A stretch of 64,000 bases of DNA, from the NCBI RefSeq assembly GCF_028583425.1, contig NC_072805.1, positions 18,486,001-18,550,000 of the forward strand. Reading direction: 5' to 3'. Positions 53,401-62,632 of this stretch are shown piece after piece (the first letter of the stretch is position 1; every line of letters starts with the position of its first letter). The notes under the pieces are model-generated. The model saw only the letters and a list, made by a program, of their open reading frames with translations, was not told the origin of the DNA and searched no databases. The position numbers and the translations under genes were made by a program. This DNA comes from Eublepharis macularius. Its lineage: Eukaryota > Chordata > Lepidosauria > Squamata > Eublepharidae.

Positions 53401-56400
53401 AGGTACTCCTCAGAGCTTTTCTTTCCCTCCCCTTGCTGTTTGGCAGCTATGCCGCACTTTCCCTTTAAGTCCCTGCTTTGGGTTTCCTGGCACATGCCAC
53501 ATCAGGCTGGGAGTTTTTACGTCCCAAGGTCTTTGCAGCATGTGGTGTGGCTTGTCTGATTTCCTTTGTGTGTCTTTTTGACGTGTAGTTGCTGCTGGTT
53601 GCCCGCTTTGGTTCACATTGTATATGTGGGTTCGATGGGTGCTGATGGGCACAGCCCAAGACCATGTTTTTAAAAAGAGACTGTGCATCTGGAGAAAGTG
53701 CAGAAGAGGGCATCCAAGGCGATCAGGAGGTTGGGGTGCCTTTCCTGTGAAGAGACGCTGAAGAGACGGTGGCTTCTCAGTTTAGAAAAAAATTGTGATT
53801 GGGGCGGGAGTTCATAAAATTACGCACGGGGTAGAGAGAGTGGGCAAATACCAGAGCGTGGAGGTGCCTAATGAATGTTGATTTAGGATGGACAAAAGGA
53901 TGGACTTCTTTACTGCCAGAGGATGTAGTGATGGCTACAAGTTTAGATGCCTTTAAGGGGGGGTTGGACAGATGCATGGGAGTAGATCCAGGGCTCATTT
54001 CGAGGGGGAACGCGCAGGAACACAGTTCCGGCAGTTCCCCAAAGAGGTCACATGTCAGGTAGCCCCACCCACCTGACTCGGCCATTTTGGGCCCATTTCA
54101 GCCTGGATCGGGACTGAAACAGCCCCAATTGGGCCTCTGACGGGTGGTGGATCACTCTCCTACTCAGCAGCAGCCCGATCCTGACCATTTTGGGCCCCTT
54201 TTCAGCCATTTTTCAGCCCCTTTATGCCATTTTGGGTCCAATTTTGGCCCTGAATGGCCAAGATTGGGTCCAAAACAGCCAGGATAGGTGATGTCAGGGG
54301 GTGTGGCACATGCAAATCAGTTATGCCAATAACACACTTCCGGTGATGTCAAGGGGTGTGGCATATGCTAATAAGCTATGCTAATAAGTTCCTCCAGCTC
54401 TTTTTCTATGAAATGACCCCTGGGTAGATCCATCAGTAGCTACCAGCCACAGTGACTAAAGGGAACCTCCATATTCAGGGGCAGTCTACCTCTGAAACCC
54501 AGTGCTAAGAGGCAACATCAAGGGAAGGTCTTGGCCTCTGTACCTTAGTTGTTGGCCCTCCAGGGCATCTGGTTGGCCACTGTGCGAGACGGGATGCTAT
54601 ACTAGATGGACCACTGGTTTGGTCCAGCAGGGCTCTTCTTGAGTTTTTATGGGTATTGTATAGTTATCATTTTAGGCTGCCGAGTGTAGTTTCCCGCTGT
54701 TTGGATGTCCCTGGTTTGTATTCTGGACTTGTTTTAAAATAGATACTTCCTTTTTTTAAAAAATGATTTTCTTGTTTTGGTTTTTATCCTTTTTGTTTTA
54801 CTCTGTGAGCCATTCCAAGCAGATCTTTGGAGAGAGGGCACCTATATTTTCCAAATAAAAAAGCAAACTGAGTATGGTGGAGGACATGAAGTGGCATCAC
54901 GTTTGGAACTCAGCTTCCTGACAATCTTTGCTTGTACTTTAAAATTTTAAAAACAAGTTTCTGGCCCTTAGGACTGAGGGAATATGTTCTCACAAACGTC
55001 AGCTTACTGGGGGTTCAGGAGCCAGAGAGGTGGCAGAATATTTCTAGCAGTGGTAGGGAATGTGGTTTCGTTGCTCTGTGCTTCTGCCTATCACCAAGCA
55101 AAACTTGACTGATTTATGCAAAGTGCTACAAAGCGTAGAATAAATGAGACCCAAACAAATAAAAAAAGACTGAGAGGCATGCACTGAGGTCTGTGTGCTC
55201 CTGAGATTTAAGTTCCCATGGGGGACACGAGGATTTTCTAATGTGCGGTTCTGTCCTAATCGTAGTGATTTTCAAACTCTGTTCTGGGGAACCCTGACGT
55301 TACTTGGAAGCTTCTGGGAAATTTTCCAAGGAAGTCAGCAATTCCTTACCCTCTTTCCTGAAGGACGAATTGCCCCACACTGCCCTGGCAGCGGGGAGGA
55401 GAAAGAGAACTGTGTTTGAGGTCACTGTTTCAGTCCATGTGGGGCAACAATGAGGCCGAGGATGTCTGGCCGGTGCTCCATATGAACGAGGCGCGGAGTG
55501 GGAGGAGAGTCCTTTGCAATGCGCTGGGATTTCTCCACTGCTAGTCATTGTACCTTCTGTTTTTTCCAAAGAGCTCAGGATAGCTCTTTGGGGAAAAAAC
55601 AACAACAGAAGATATAGAATCTTTATCCCTGTTCTCTGAGTCTGAGGCCTTCTCAAAAATAAAATCCAGTCTTTTGGGATTTGAGTTACAAACTCTCTAT
55701 AGTTATGCCAATAGAACTTGTTCTTCCCTAGACTTGGGGATTGTCCCTAATGTAAGTTTCCCTTTGCCAACTCCTCATTCCCAATTTACGTAGAGCCTTT
55801 TCTCTGGCCAGATTTAATGTTCTTCCTTCAGCCATTTTATCTGGCAGATTTCATGGGATTCCTTATTATAGCAGGTGTTGTCCTTGTCTGATGGACTGTG
55901 TTGAAACTGTTTCCCATGTTCTTCTCCAGTGCTCTTTTTATCTGGCGCCACGCCGGGATCTTCTACGCCCTGTATTAGCCCAACTTTCAGAGTTTTCTGA
56001 TGATTCTAAGGTTCAGTTTCTTCTTGACAACCCAGATGGGGAAATAACTGAAATAGTAGCAAAGTTTCTGTACAGTGCCATGGCTATACGCCCGGACAAG
56101 TAATATTCTGTACTGGTTTTGCTGCACTGCTGCCCTGTTCCTATCTGTAATTTTAATCTCATTCTGTATGGAGCTCAGGATAGTACGCACCGTTGCCCCT
56201 TCTTCCATTTAATCCTCCAGACAGCTCTTTGAGATAGGTTGGGCCAAGAACGAATTATGGCCCCTAGGCCGTCTGATAAGCTTTGTGGCAGGGCAGGGCA
56301 GGGCATGGTCTCCCAGGCCTTAGGCTGACACTTGAAACCCTGCAGCATGCTCCTGACTCGGGAGTCCTGAGTACACAGAAGGGATTCCTGCAAGGCTGAA

Positions 56401-59400
56401 GATTTGGAAACAGCTTGCATGTAAATTTAGGCTCCCTGAGGCTTCTATGTTCTGTACAGCACCTGCACAGCGTGGGTGGTATTTTGCCCATCGCTGAGGA
56501 ATAGCATGCCGGTTCTCTGAAATTTATACGTGTCTCTCCCTTCCAGGAAGAGCGCTGCCGGTTACCAACTCACAAGCCTCTTCGTAGGCTCGGAGGGGAC
56601 CTTGGGTCTGATCACCCAGGCCACACTGCGCCTCCATGGCATCCCCGAGGCCACCGTGGCAGCCATCTGTGCCTTTCCAAGTGTGCAAGCGGCTGTGGAC
56701 AGCACCGTGCAGGTTCTGCAAGCAGGGATCCCCATCGCCCGCATTGGTAAGACCCGGGAGGTGTCCAGGTGAGCTAAAGGGGAGGGGCAAATAAAGAGTG
56801 GGGCAGTTTGTTTGTTCGGTAAGCCAGAAAACCTGGGATACTTCTTCCCTTTTGCCTTGCTGCCTGAGAGTAGATCAGGCAGTCATTCCAAACTTTGGAA
56901 TGATATTTTGACCTCTCCAGAACTTTTGGTTTAGGGGCTGTGAGCCAACCAACCCAAACCAGTACAGTACAGTACAGCAGCGATCTTTGGCCTTTCTAGA
57001 CCCACCCACCTTTAACGTTCAGGTAGCAGCAAAGGCTGCCACAGTCATGTGACAGGAAGAAGAGGAGACGGTTATTTATGGAGAATATCCTACTTTCACA
57101 CCTAGTGAGTAACTCATTTTCACTGCACTTTACAACTGGATTTCATTGTGTGAAACAGGAAAACCCAGTTGCAAACGATTGCATGTGTGAAAGCACTTCC
57201 CTGGGAAACTGAGATTATAACCTCGCTGGTAGTGAGGGTTGGGGGATGTGTGGAACGCTGGAGGATGGATAGTGGGAGAAGGCTAGACTAAGAGAATGCA
57301 TGGGAGAGGAGGGGGTGACTCCAAACCTTCCTGTGCTAGAAAGGAATTTTCTCTGCTTTTGAGTGACCTCACTTTGCAGTTCTGTTGTTCTTCTTTGTGT
57401 GTGCAAATGGTGGGAGCAAGCTTTGCGCTCTGTACATGTATGCGAGAAGCAGGCCCTTCCCAAAAGCACCGCTCCAGATAGGGAGTTATGACCCAGTGGG
57501 TAGGACTGCACAACCTGCCGGAAAGTTGTGACCCGCTTGAGGGTTCCGACCCATTGGTTGAAGACCAGCATCTTACAGGCTGTGCAGGACAGGAAAATGC
57601 TTTTTGGAAAAAGGCCCTTTGTGGTATGAATTTTCTCAGCAAGGCTTATCCAACTTATCTATACATGCTAAAAACGGATCACCATTAGCCAAGCGGCTGC
57701 TGTGTCAGGGGATGTTCACCAACATTCCAATTTCTGAAGGGAAGAAGTAAAACAGGAGGTGGCTTTGGTGAAAAAGCCTGAGAGGGAGGCCGAGGGACAA
57801 GCAGGACAGTGTACTCTGGGGGCACTTCTACAGCTAACCACACAACTCATTTATGTTTATAACACCCTGACAGCTGACCCTGAAGTAATACCGGGAGATG
57901 TGTTTGTGGCAGTAACAGCATTCTCCCCTCTTCTCTTAAATAGCTGGTGTGTGGAGGCCTGTTCAGAGAGAGACAACAGTGTAGGGAAAGCGAACCCCTG
58001 CTCCCGCTCCCGCCATTTTCTTGGCCTGAAATGGCCCTGTGAAAGTGCAGTTTGCCCTGGTGGACAAATATATCGGTCGTGATATGTCCAATGTGACATG
58101 GAGGGCATTTGTTGGGAAAATGGAGGAGGGAAACGCCGCTGACAGAAGATACTGTGGCCTCTGCTCTGTGGAATGGGCTCCCTAAGCTCCACCTTGGAGA
58201 TCTTTAGGAGACATTACAAGGCTGGGCGGTTTGCCAGGACTTTTTAGGGGGATTTGAATGACTGTAAATGACTGAATGATTTTAACGGTAAATGTTTTTA
58301 ATCCAGTATTATAAGCCACCCTGAACCATGAGGGAAAGGCCAGGTTAAAATGTTTAAATAAATAAGAGTTCTGTATTATTTGAAAAACCCTCTTCCAGTA
58401 TTTTGGTGGGATGAGAAGAAGTGCTTTGTGGGCTTTTTGTTCCACTTTCTGCCGGGGTCCGTGCACCGAGTGATGCCCCTTCTGCTCTTCCCAATACCTC
58501 AGAATTCCTAGACGATATAATGATGATTGCCTGCAACCGCTACAGTGGCCTGAGCTATCCAGAATTGCCCACCCTCTTCCTGGAGTTCCACGGCAGCGAA
58601 CAAAGCGTGGAAGAGCAGGTGCAGGCGACAGGTAGGTCCTGCAGAAGGCAAGTTCAGGGCGGGCCGTGTGGGTGTGCGTGCAGCGGCGCACGGAGGGGCA
58701 GCAATGTGGCTGTGACACGAGGCTTCCTCCGCAGGAGAGATTGCACAGCTGAATGGCGGGTCAGAGTTTTTGTGGGCCCGCGAACAGGAAGCCCGGAACC
58801 AGTTGTGGAATGCAAGGCATAACGCTTGGTACGCAGCGCTGGCTCTTCACCCTGGCCAGAAGGTGAGCAAGAGGGCGAGGGAGAGAGGGAGGTCTTTCGG
58901 TGTAAATATGGAGATGTGCTGCAGAAACATGGAAGTTGTGTTGTACTGAAGCAGACCATCAGTCCATCAAGATAAGTTTTGTCTACTTACAACGACAGCA
59001 GCTCTGCAGTCGTAGGTAGAGGTCTTTCTCTTCACCTCCTACCTGGTCCCTCAATTCCTGGGGATTGAACCTGGGACCTTCTGCATGCAAAGCAGAGGCT
59101 GTTCCCCTGAGTCACAGCCCTCCCTCCATCCCTCCCATGAATCTAAGGCAGTGAGCTGTAACTCATGAAAGCCCGTATTGAAATACATGATAGACCTTTA
59201 TGGTGCAACTAGACTTCTCTTTTGATGCAGTGCCTGTTAGATCCTTTGTATTATTATGGTTCTTATTATTGGCAAGCAGTGACTTGTGGTTTGTACAGTA
59301 CTTCCCCCCTCCCCATCAAACTTCTCTAATGTGTAGCTTGGCTCACTTGCTTTGAGTGCTAGGGCTTTCAGGGCCCCTGGCTCAGCGGTAGAGCGTCCGC

Positions 59401-62400
59401 TTTGCCTGCCTAAGGTCCCAGGTTCAATTCTTTGCATCTTCAGCTAAATAAATCATAGATCCGATCGCAGGTGATGGGAAAGACTTCCATGTGAGACCCA
59501 AGAGAGCCCCTACCAGTCAGAGTAAACAAGACTGTCCTTCATAGAGCGAGAGTTTGATTTGGTATAAGGCAACTTTATGTTTGGTGTGTGTGTCTTTCTT
59601 TCCCTTACCACACATAGGAGGTTTGGATTGCGTAGATTAGTAAACAGTGAGTAGGATGATGAATCATTTAGCCTTGTAGCAAAGAGCGGGTGTAGAAAAA
59701 GCTGGGTTTGGGAGTGGGGAATTCTTCTTGAAAGGGCTTGTTACGACCCCCTTTCCTTTTCAGTTAGATTTGTCCTTTAACCCTCTTCTTACACCCTCTG
59801 GGTAGATTGCTGCCACCAGGAATTCTATTTTAAAATAGTTAATTTAAATTTCCCCTTTAATAACATGCTCAAGCGTCAGGCTCCTTTGTGGGACTATGTG
59901 GCCCTGAGGAAAGGAATGGGATAGTGGAATAACAGATACTCTGGGTTGAAACCTCCCCCCCCCCCAAATAAACGTTTATTTTTTACAAGCGTATCAGTTT
60001 CACACTAGTACTTAAGCTGAATGGTTTCAAAGATAGTTCTCAGTTCTTAAAGTTTCTTTACATAGGCACAGTCACACAGATCTTTATGAACTTTATCTCT
60101 CAGGCTCACACACAGTTTGCCTGTCTAAACTAGAATCAGTATTTCTCAGTAATGCATAGACACCCTCAGGCTGCACACAGCTTGCCTGCTTTCCCCAGAC
60201 TGAATCTTTTCTCTCCACTCAGTAACTAAAAACTGCAGTTCACTCGCCCACCCTCTCCATCATCAGCCAATCATCTCACTCCCTCATCCCTCTCTTTCAC
60301 CCCCCACTCTTCATCTGTACCACACCAAGCATTTAAAGACACACACACACAAAATCATTACAGGGCTAATCGTAAGCATGGGAAGAAACTTTTTTTAAAG
60401 ACTTACCCCTGATTTCTACCTCCTTGAATAGGAAAAGGCACTTTGGTGCAGTGCCATGAGGATATTTATGCTTTGACTTCTCCCCCACACCCCAGGGTTA
60501 TTCCACGGACGTTTGCGTTCCTATCTCTCGCCTCCCTGCTATCCTGGTAGAAACCAAGCAAGACCTTCTGGCCTCCAGACTCACAGGTAGGCGGTGTCTG
60601 TCACTGGGTGGCTATCCTCATTCCTCTAGACGGAGGATTTGGCCAGTTCAGAAAATGCACTGCTGATCCTGAGAAATAATGCTCAGGTATTGAACTCATT
60701 ATTTATCGTGAGACAAGGATACGGAGTGATGGAGATGGGCCAGTTCCAAAAAGCAAGCCAAATGATCATCAGTTCCCAGTTGATTTTTGATCCATTCGTT
60801 GACCGCCATCCTAACTGGGCACGTTTCTCTCACTCTCCCCTTTCCTTGGAAAACAAATATTTCTCAGCAGTACCCACGCTCAGAAGACTGGAAAACATCC
60901 CGGTCTATACTTCCTTTATAGCCTGTTTGCAAGGACACCATTTTCTTCTGTGGCAGCGTTCAGAACTAAACCAAAAATCTTTTTGCAGCCAGCTCTGTCC
61001 AAGCTGGGAGAGGGCTGTAGTGTACATGCCTTGAATGTGGCTGCATCTCTTCACTCATTTCTTCCCTTGTGGCCACATTGTTGGGAACCTTCTCATTGAA
61101 ATGCAGGTGCACCTTTCTTGTCCACTGAATATTTTCCTTCTCTACTCCAGTTTTCCTCTTCTTGGCAGCGGCAGGAGGAGAGAGAGATCCTTTCTGTCCT
61201 CTTGGAAGCCATGTTGGTGGTGCTATGGCCTAGTTTTAAAAAGTTCCTTAAACATTACTGCCCAGCTCAGATGGGCACAACTGTTTATCTTTGTCAGGGA
61301 AAAGGGCACAAGGTAGAGTGCCATGCTAGAATGCTAATTTGGTGTAGTGGTTAAGAATGGCGGGACTTTAATCTGGAGAACTGGTTTTGTTTCCCCCTCC
61401 TCCACTTGAAACCAGCTGGGCGAACTTGGGTCGGTCACAGCTCTCTTGGAGCTCTCTCAGCCCCACACACTTCACAGGGTGATTGTTGTGGGGATAACAC
61501 TTTGTAAGCCGCTCTGAGTGGGTGTTAAATTGTCCTGAAGGGCTGTACATAAATCAAATATTATTATTAATAGTTGACTAAGCAGGCTTGCTATAATGGC
61601 TCCCACCTGATTTAGGACAATTTTGTAGGAACATGCCCTGTTGGTTTCGGGCTCCATAACTCAGGTCCTGAGCACCTTAGTACCAAATAGGCCATCTGCT
61701 CAGCCTGATCCCCGTTGTGCTATCCTTCAACATTGTGTCCGGGATGCCTAGATCACCACAACAGCTGAACCAGAAGCACAGCGTTGCGATTGCTATGCAG
61801 AGGAGCAGAAGAATAGATGAATCAGCAGCCAGCCAATAGAGTGTCAATACTTATTTAAAGTAATCTATCATGTTCTTTTTACATGGTCCCCCGCCATGCC
61901 TTGGACTGGCTCTGTAGCACCTTCTCATTAAAACATGCAGGCTACTCTGTGCAGAGGGGTTGTATAGAAAAGCTTTTTCCCTGTATTTTTGCTGGCGTCA
62001 AGGTGCAGAACATGAGCTAGGAGCTGTCAAAAGGAAAGCACAAGACAACCCGGCGAATCTCTCACTCTTTCCTCTGCAACAGAGGGATAATGCTAGCCTA
62101 GCTTGAAGGCCTGTTGTAAAGAGTACTGCAATAATGTATTTCAAATGCTTTGAATACTCTCAAAGCGCTAGAAAAAGTTACAGTATTGTTAAATTTGAAA
62201 ATTGAGTTGGGGGCTAGAACCTCGGGCCAGAGGGACCTCGGTCTAAATCCCTGCTGTCTCCCCTGCAGACTTTGGGCAAGTCCCTCTTGCAGCTTCAGAG
62301 GATGGCTGCGAGGATAAAAGGGGGTTACCTTTCTGTACGGGCCTCTCAGAGCTACTAGAAGGAAGGAAGGGTAACAGGCTTGAGAATGAAATCTTTGCAA

Positions 62401-62632
62401 AACATTATTCTGTTGAGATCTTCATTGTGGGAAGAAGGGATTGATGCTTTGTGTAGAAGTATACATCCAACTGCTTAGGCCTATGGGGAACTGATTAACA
62501 CTAGAGTATTGTGCCTCCAGGACCGATTGTTGGCCACGTTGGAGACGGCAACTTCCACTGCCTTCTGATTTTTGACCCCGAAGATCCAGATGAAAGCGGG
62601 CGAGTGAAGGAATTCACTGTGCGGCTGGCCAG
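43843..62632 (+). CDS. LDHD: LDHD, mitochondrial D-lactate dehydrogenase (first ten coding exons; 3' end beyond window)
   Basis: Ten exons with matching phases encode about 425 residues of an FAD-linked D-2-hydroxyacid dehydrogenase that oxidises D-lactate to pyruvate in mitochondria. The N-terminus [20 protein letters not shown] is arginine-rich and lacks acidic residues, as in a mitochondrial presequence. The PCMH-type FAD-binding domain shows [41 protein letters not shown] and [13 protein letters not shown]; the C-terminal oxidase domain shows [14 protein letters not shown] and the conserved [10 protein letters not shown] histidines. The match to human LDHD as I recall it is close throughout. 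Exon 10 ends in phase 2 after LAR; the final 50-60 residues, with the expected GTCTGEHGIG motif, are not found before 64000. D2HGDH is excluded by the closer LDHD match and by synteny. Confidence 0.96.
44286..44750 (+). repeat. tRNA-derived SINE split by a hAT-like MITE
   Basis: Left part GTTGTGTAGTGGTTGGAGTG to GCCAGTCA; right part resumes at GCCATTCAC and ends CCCCATTGGGAGGAAGGGGG with an ATAA tail. The insert is 44369-44609. Confidence 0.7.
44369..44609. mobile_element. TAGGGTTGCC-ended hAT-like MITE with (GT)n inside
   Basis: Ends TAAGGTTGCCAGC and GGCTGGCAACCCTA; GCCAGTCA (44361-44368) and GCCATTCA (44610-44617) differ at one base. A (GT)n run lies at 44411-44437. Confidence 0.75.
44755..44972 (-). 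repeat. tRNA-derived SINE (CACTCAGAGCGG type)
   Basis: Reversed: ACACCCACTCAGAGCGG, CAATCACCCTGTGAGGTGGG, GGGGAATCAAACCCTGTTCT and CTTAACCACTACACC. Confidence 0.8.
45000..45983 (+). other. LDHD: LDHD intron 1, 3' part
   Basis: No repeat family or exon recognised between the SINE ending at 44972 and exon 2. Confidence 0.5.
45984..46096 (+). CDS. LDHD: LDHD exon 2
   Basis: 113 nt, acceptor TTGCCACAG, donor AG/GTATGT. Encodes [16 protein letters not shown] through [12 protein letters not shown]. Confidence 0.95.
46345..46580 (-). repeat. Sauria-like SINE (tRNA head, Bov-B-like tail)
   Basis: Reversed: GGTAAAGGTAGTCCCCTGTG, GACCTCGGAAGGATGGAAGG, GGATCGAACTCAGG (B box) and GCAGTACTGCAGCTTACCAC. 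The tail word CCTGTGCACGCACTGAGTCA fits the Bov-B-like end of Sauria SINEs. Confidence 0.75.
47060..47265 (-). repeat. tRNA-derived SINE
   Basis: Reversed: TTCATTTATACTCTGCCTTT, GATGGGGATCCAAAGTGGC, GGAGATTCGAACCTGGGTCT. Confidence 0.7.
47415..47640 (+). repeat. Sauria-like SINE, forward copy
   Basis: AGCCCCGTGGCGTAGAGTGG (A box), GAGTTCGATCCCGGCAGAAG (B box), CCATCCTTCCGAGGTTGGTA and GCAATGGCAAACCACCCCGT. Opposite orientation to 46345-46580. Confidence 0.8.
47660..47795 (+). mobile_element. L2-type LINE 3' tail
   Basis: GTGATCCGCTCTGAGCCCGC, then GGGAGAGCGGAATATAAATT with a TAAAATAAA tail; it ends 36 bp before LDHD exon 3. Confidence 0.65.
47832..47973 (+). CDS. LDHD: LDHD exon 3, FAD-binding segment
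   Basis: 142 nt, acceptor GTCTTAG, donor CAG/GTAGGG. Encodes [13 protein letters not shown] and [17 protein letters not shown]. Confidence 0.95.
48528..48669 (+). CDS. LDHD: LDHD exon 4
   Basis: 142 nt, acceptor GGGACAG, donor GTC-G/GTATGG. Encodes [13 protein letters not shown] and [20 protein letters not shown]. Confidence 0.95.
48798..49413. mobile_element. Long foldback element with two nested inverted-repeat pairs
   Basis: Outer arms 48798-48912 and 49297-49413 share GACTTCTGAGTAAATAATCT and complement; inner arms about 48912-48968 and 49018-49080 share TTAAGAACTGACTCAGC-like sequence. Family unknown. Confidence 0.65.
49441..49645 (-). repeat. SINE-containing segment, copy 1 of a local duplication
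   Basis: GGGTCAGTCGCATCTTTCCT, TACCTGTCCCCAATTCAC and the reversed SINE with TTCACAACAACAACCCTGTA. It is nearly the same as 50325-50510. Confidence 0.7.
49640..50234 (+). mobile_element. L2-type LINE 3' end
   Basis: Frames recall the LINE L2 C-terminus ([17 protein letters not shown] where others read an LWNSLP motif), and the tail AACCCACCCTGAGCCCAC, GGGAGGGTGGACTATAAATT with TAATAA repeats is typical of L2. It separates two SINE copies. Confidence 0.65.
50325..50575 (-). repeat. SINE-containing segment, copy 2 of a local duplication
   Basis: GGGTCAGTTGCATCTTTCCT, TACCTGTCCCCAGTCCAC and the reversed SINE reaching GGGGATTCGAATCTGG. See 49441-49645. Confidence 0.7.
50858..51231 (+). repeat. 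Foldback-family arm split by a palindromic MITE
   Basis: GGGGAGCCGTGTTAGTCTGT to CAGCACCTATAAGAC, then TAACAAAACTTGTGGTAGGG to CACTTCTTCAGATACC. The MITE (50937-51170) separates the halves. Confidence 0.65.
50937..51170. mobile_element. Palindromic MITE (ACAAGTGAC family)
   Basis: Ends AGAGCAGAACCACAAGTGAC and complement; arms share TTTCCCATCAAAACTTGAGG. Target duplication not clear. Confidence 0.65.
51240..52032 (+). other. LDHD: LDHD intron 4, unassigned part
   Basis: Short open frames on both strands only; no repeat or host exon recognised before the foldback element at 52033. Confidence 0.5.
52033..52620. mobile_element. Foldback element with internal 47-bp minisatellite
   Basis: Arms AGAGTCCAGTAGCATCTTTA (left) and GGTGCTACTGGACTCT (right); TTTTGAG at 52026-52032 and 52621-52627 may be the target duplication. 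The left arm carries the tandem array 52086-52534. Confidence 0.7.
52086..52534 (+). repeat. Minisatellite, 47-bp unit, nine full copies and a partial tenth
   Basis: Units start at 52086, 52133, 52180 and every 47 bp to 52509. The unit begins GTAGCATAAGCTTT and ends CTTCGTCAGATGCATCT; copies differ by one to four bases, mainly TTTCG/TTTTG and GAGAGCC/GAGAACC. Confidence 0.95.
53243..53402 (+). CDS. LDHD: LDHD exon 5
   Basis: 160 nt, acceptor CTTCCCAG, donor AG/GTACTC. Encodes [20 protein letters not shown] and [13 protein letters not shown]. Confidence 0.95.
53680..54655 (+). mobile_element. CR1-like LINE 3' end split by a hAT element
   Basis: Residues [20 protein letters not shown]-like, then [12 protein letters not shown]-like frames, and the 3' UTR CTAAAGGGAACCTCCATATT to CTAGATGGACCACTGGTTTG, TCCAGCAGGGCTCTTC. 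The insert is 53989-54422. Shorter copies of the same tail occur at 14936, 18395 and 41088. Confidence 0.7.
53989..54422. mobile_element. hAT-type non-autonomous element with 8-bp target duplication
   Basis: Starts CAGGGCTCATTTCG and ends GAAATGACCCCTG; AGTAGATC (53981-53988) and GGTAGATC (54423-54430) differ at one base. Reverse-oriented relative of 7239-7670, about 434 bp. Confidence 0.85.
55640..56215 (+). mobile_element. LINE ORF2 C-terminal fragment
   Basis: [20 protein letters not shown], then [20 protein letters not shown] and [20 protein letters not shown]. Same LINE family as 28400-29445, more decayed. Confidence 0.75.
56547..56746 (+). CDS. LDHD: LDHD exon 6
   Basis: 200 nt, acceptor CTTCCAG, donor ATTG/GTAAGA. 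Encodes [20 protein letters not shown] through AGIPIARI. It joins exon 5 directly, so the extra 23-residue segment of the longer human isoform is not encoded here. Confidence 0.95.
58190..58365 (+). mobile_element. L2-type LINE 3' tail
   Basis: AGACATTACAAGGCTGGGCG, TATTATAAGCCACCCTGAAC and a final AAATAAATAAG. It lies about 140 bp before LDHD exon 7. Confidence 0.55.
58503..58631 (+). CDS. LDHD: LDHD exon 7
   Basis: 129 nt, acceptor TACCTCAG, donor ACAG/GTAGGT. Encodes [17 protein letters not shown] through [17 protein letters not shown]. Confidence 0.94.
58735..58862 (+). CDS. LDHD: LDHD exon 8
   Basis: 128 nt, acceptor CCTCCGCAG, donor AAG/GTGAGC. Encodes [20 protein letters not shown] then [12 protein letters not shown]. 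Confidence 0.94.
58935..59130 (-). repeat. tRNA-derived SINE
   Basis: Reversed: ACTGAAGCAGACCATCAGTC, GGGGATTGAACCTGGGACCT, CTGCATGCAAAGCAGAGG. Family of 37808-38045. Confidence 0.75.
59375..59580 (+). repeat. tRNA-derived SINE
   Basis: CTGGCTCAGCGGTAGAGCGT (A box), CAGGTTCAATTCTTTGCATC (B box), CCTACCAGTCAGAGTAAACA, GGTATAAGGCAACTTTATG. Confidence 0.75.
59739..60362. mobile_element. Solo LTR of an LTR retrotransposon or endogenous retrovirus, 624 bp
   Basis: Begins TGTTACGACC and ends AATCATTACA, so TG...CA with short inverted ends, flanked by GGGCT at 59734-59738 and 60363-60367, a 5-bp target duplication. No internal region or second LTR is near, so it is a solo LTR relic. Family (Gypsy-, Copia- or ERV-like) and transcription direction are not decided. 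Confidence 0.7.
60496..60586 (+). CDS. LDHD: LDHD exon 9
   Basis: 91 nt, acceptor CACCCCAG, donor ACAG/GTAGGC. Encodes [14 protein letters not shown] and [13 protein letters not shown]. Confidence 0.94.
61333..61572 (+). repeat. tRNA-derived SINE (CACTCAGAGCGG type)
   Basis: TTTGGTGTAGTGGTTAAGAA (A box), CAGCTGGGCGAACTTGGG, CACAGGGTGATTGTTGTGGG and GCCGCTCTGAGTGGGTG, ending in an ATT repeat. Confidence 0.8.
62205..62390 (+). repeat. Degraded tRNA-derived SINE
   Basis: GGGACCTCGGTCTAAATCCC (B box region), CTTTGGGCAAGTCCCTCTTG and CAGAGGATGGCTGCGAGGAT. It lies just upstream of LDHD exon 10. Confidence 0.5.
62521..62632 (+). CDS. LDHD: LDHD exon 10, conserved HxGDGNxH motif (last exon in window)
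   Basis: 112 nt, acceptor GCCTCCAG, donor AG/GTAGGA. Encodes [28 protein letters not shown] and ends VRLAR in phase 2. The next exon is beyond 64000. Confidence 0.94.
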
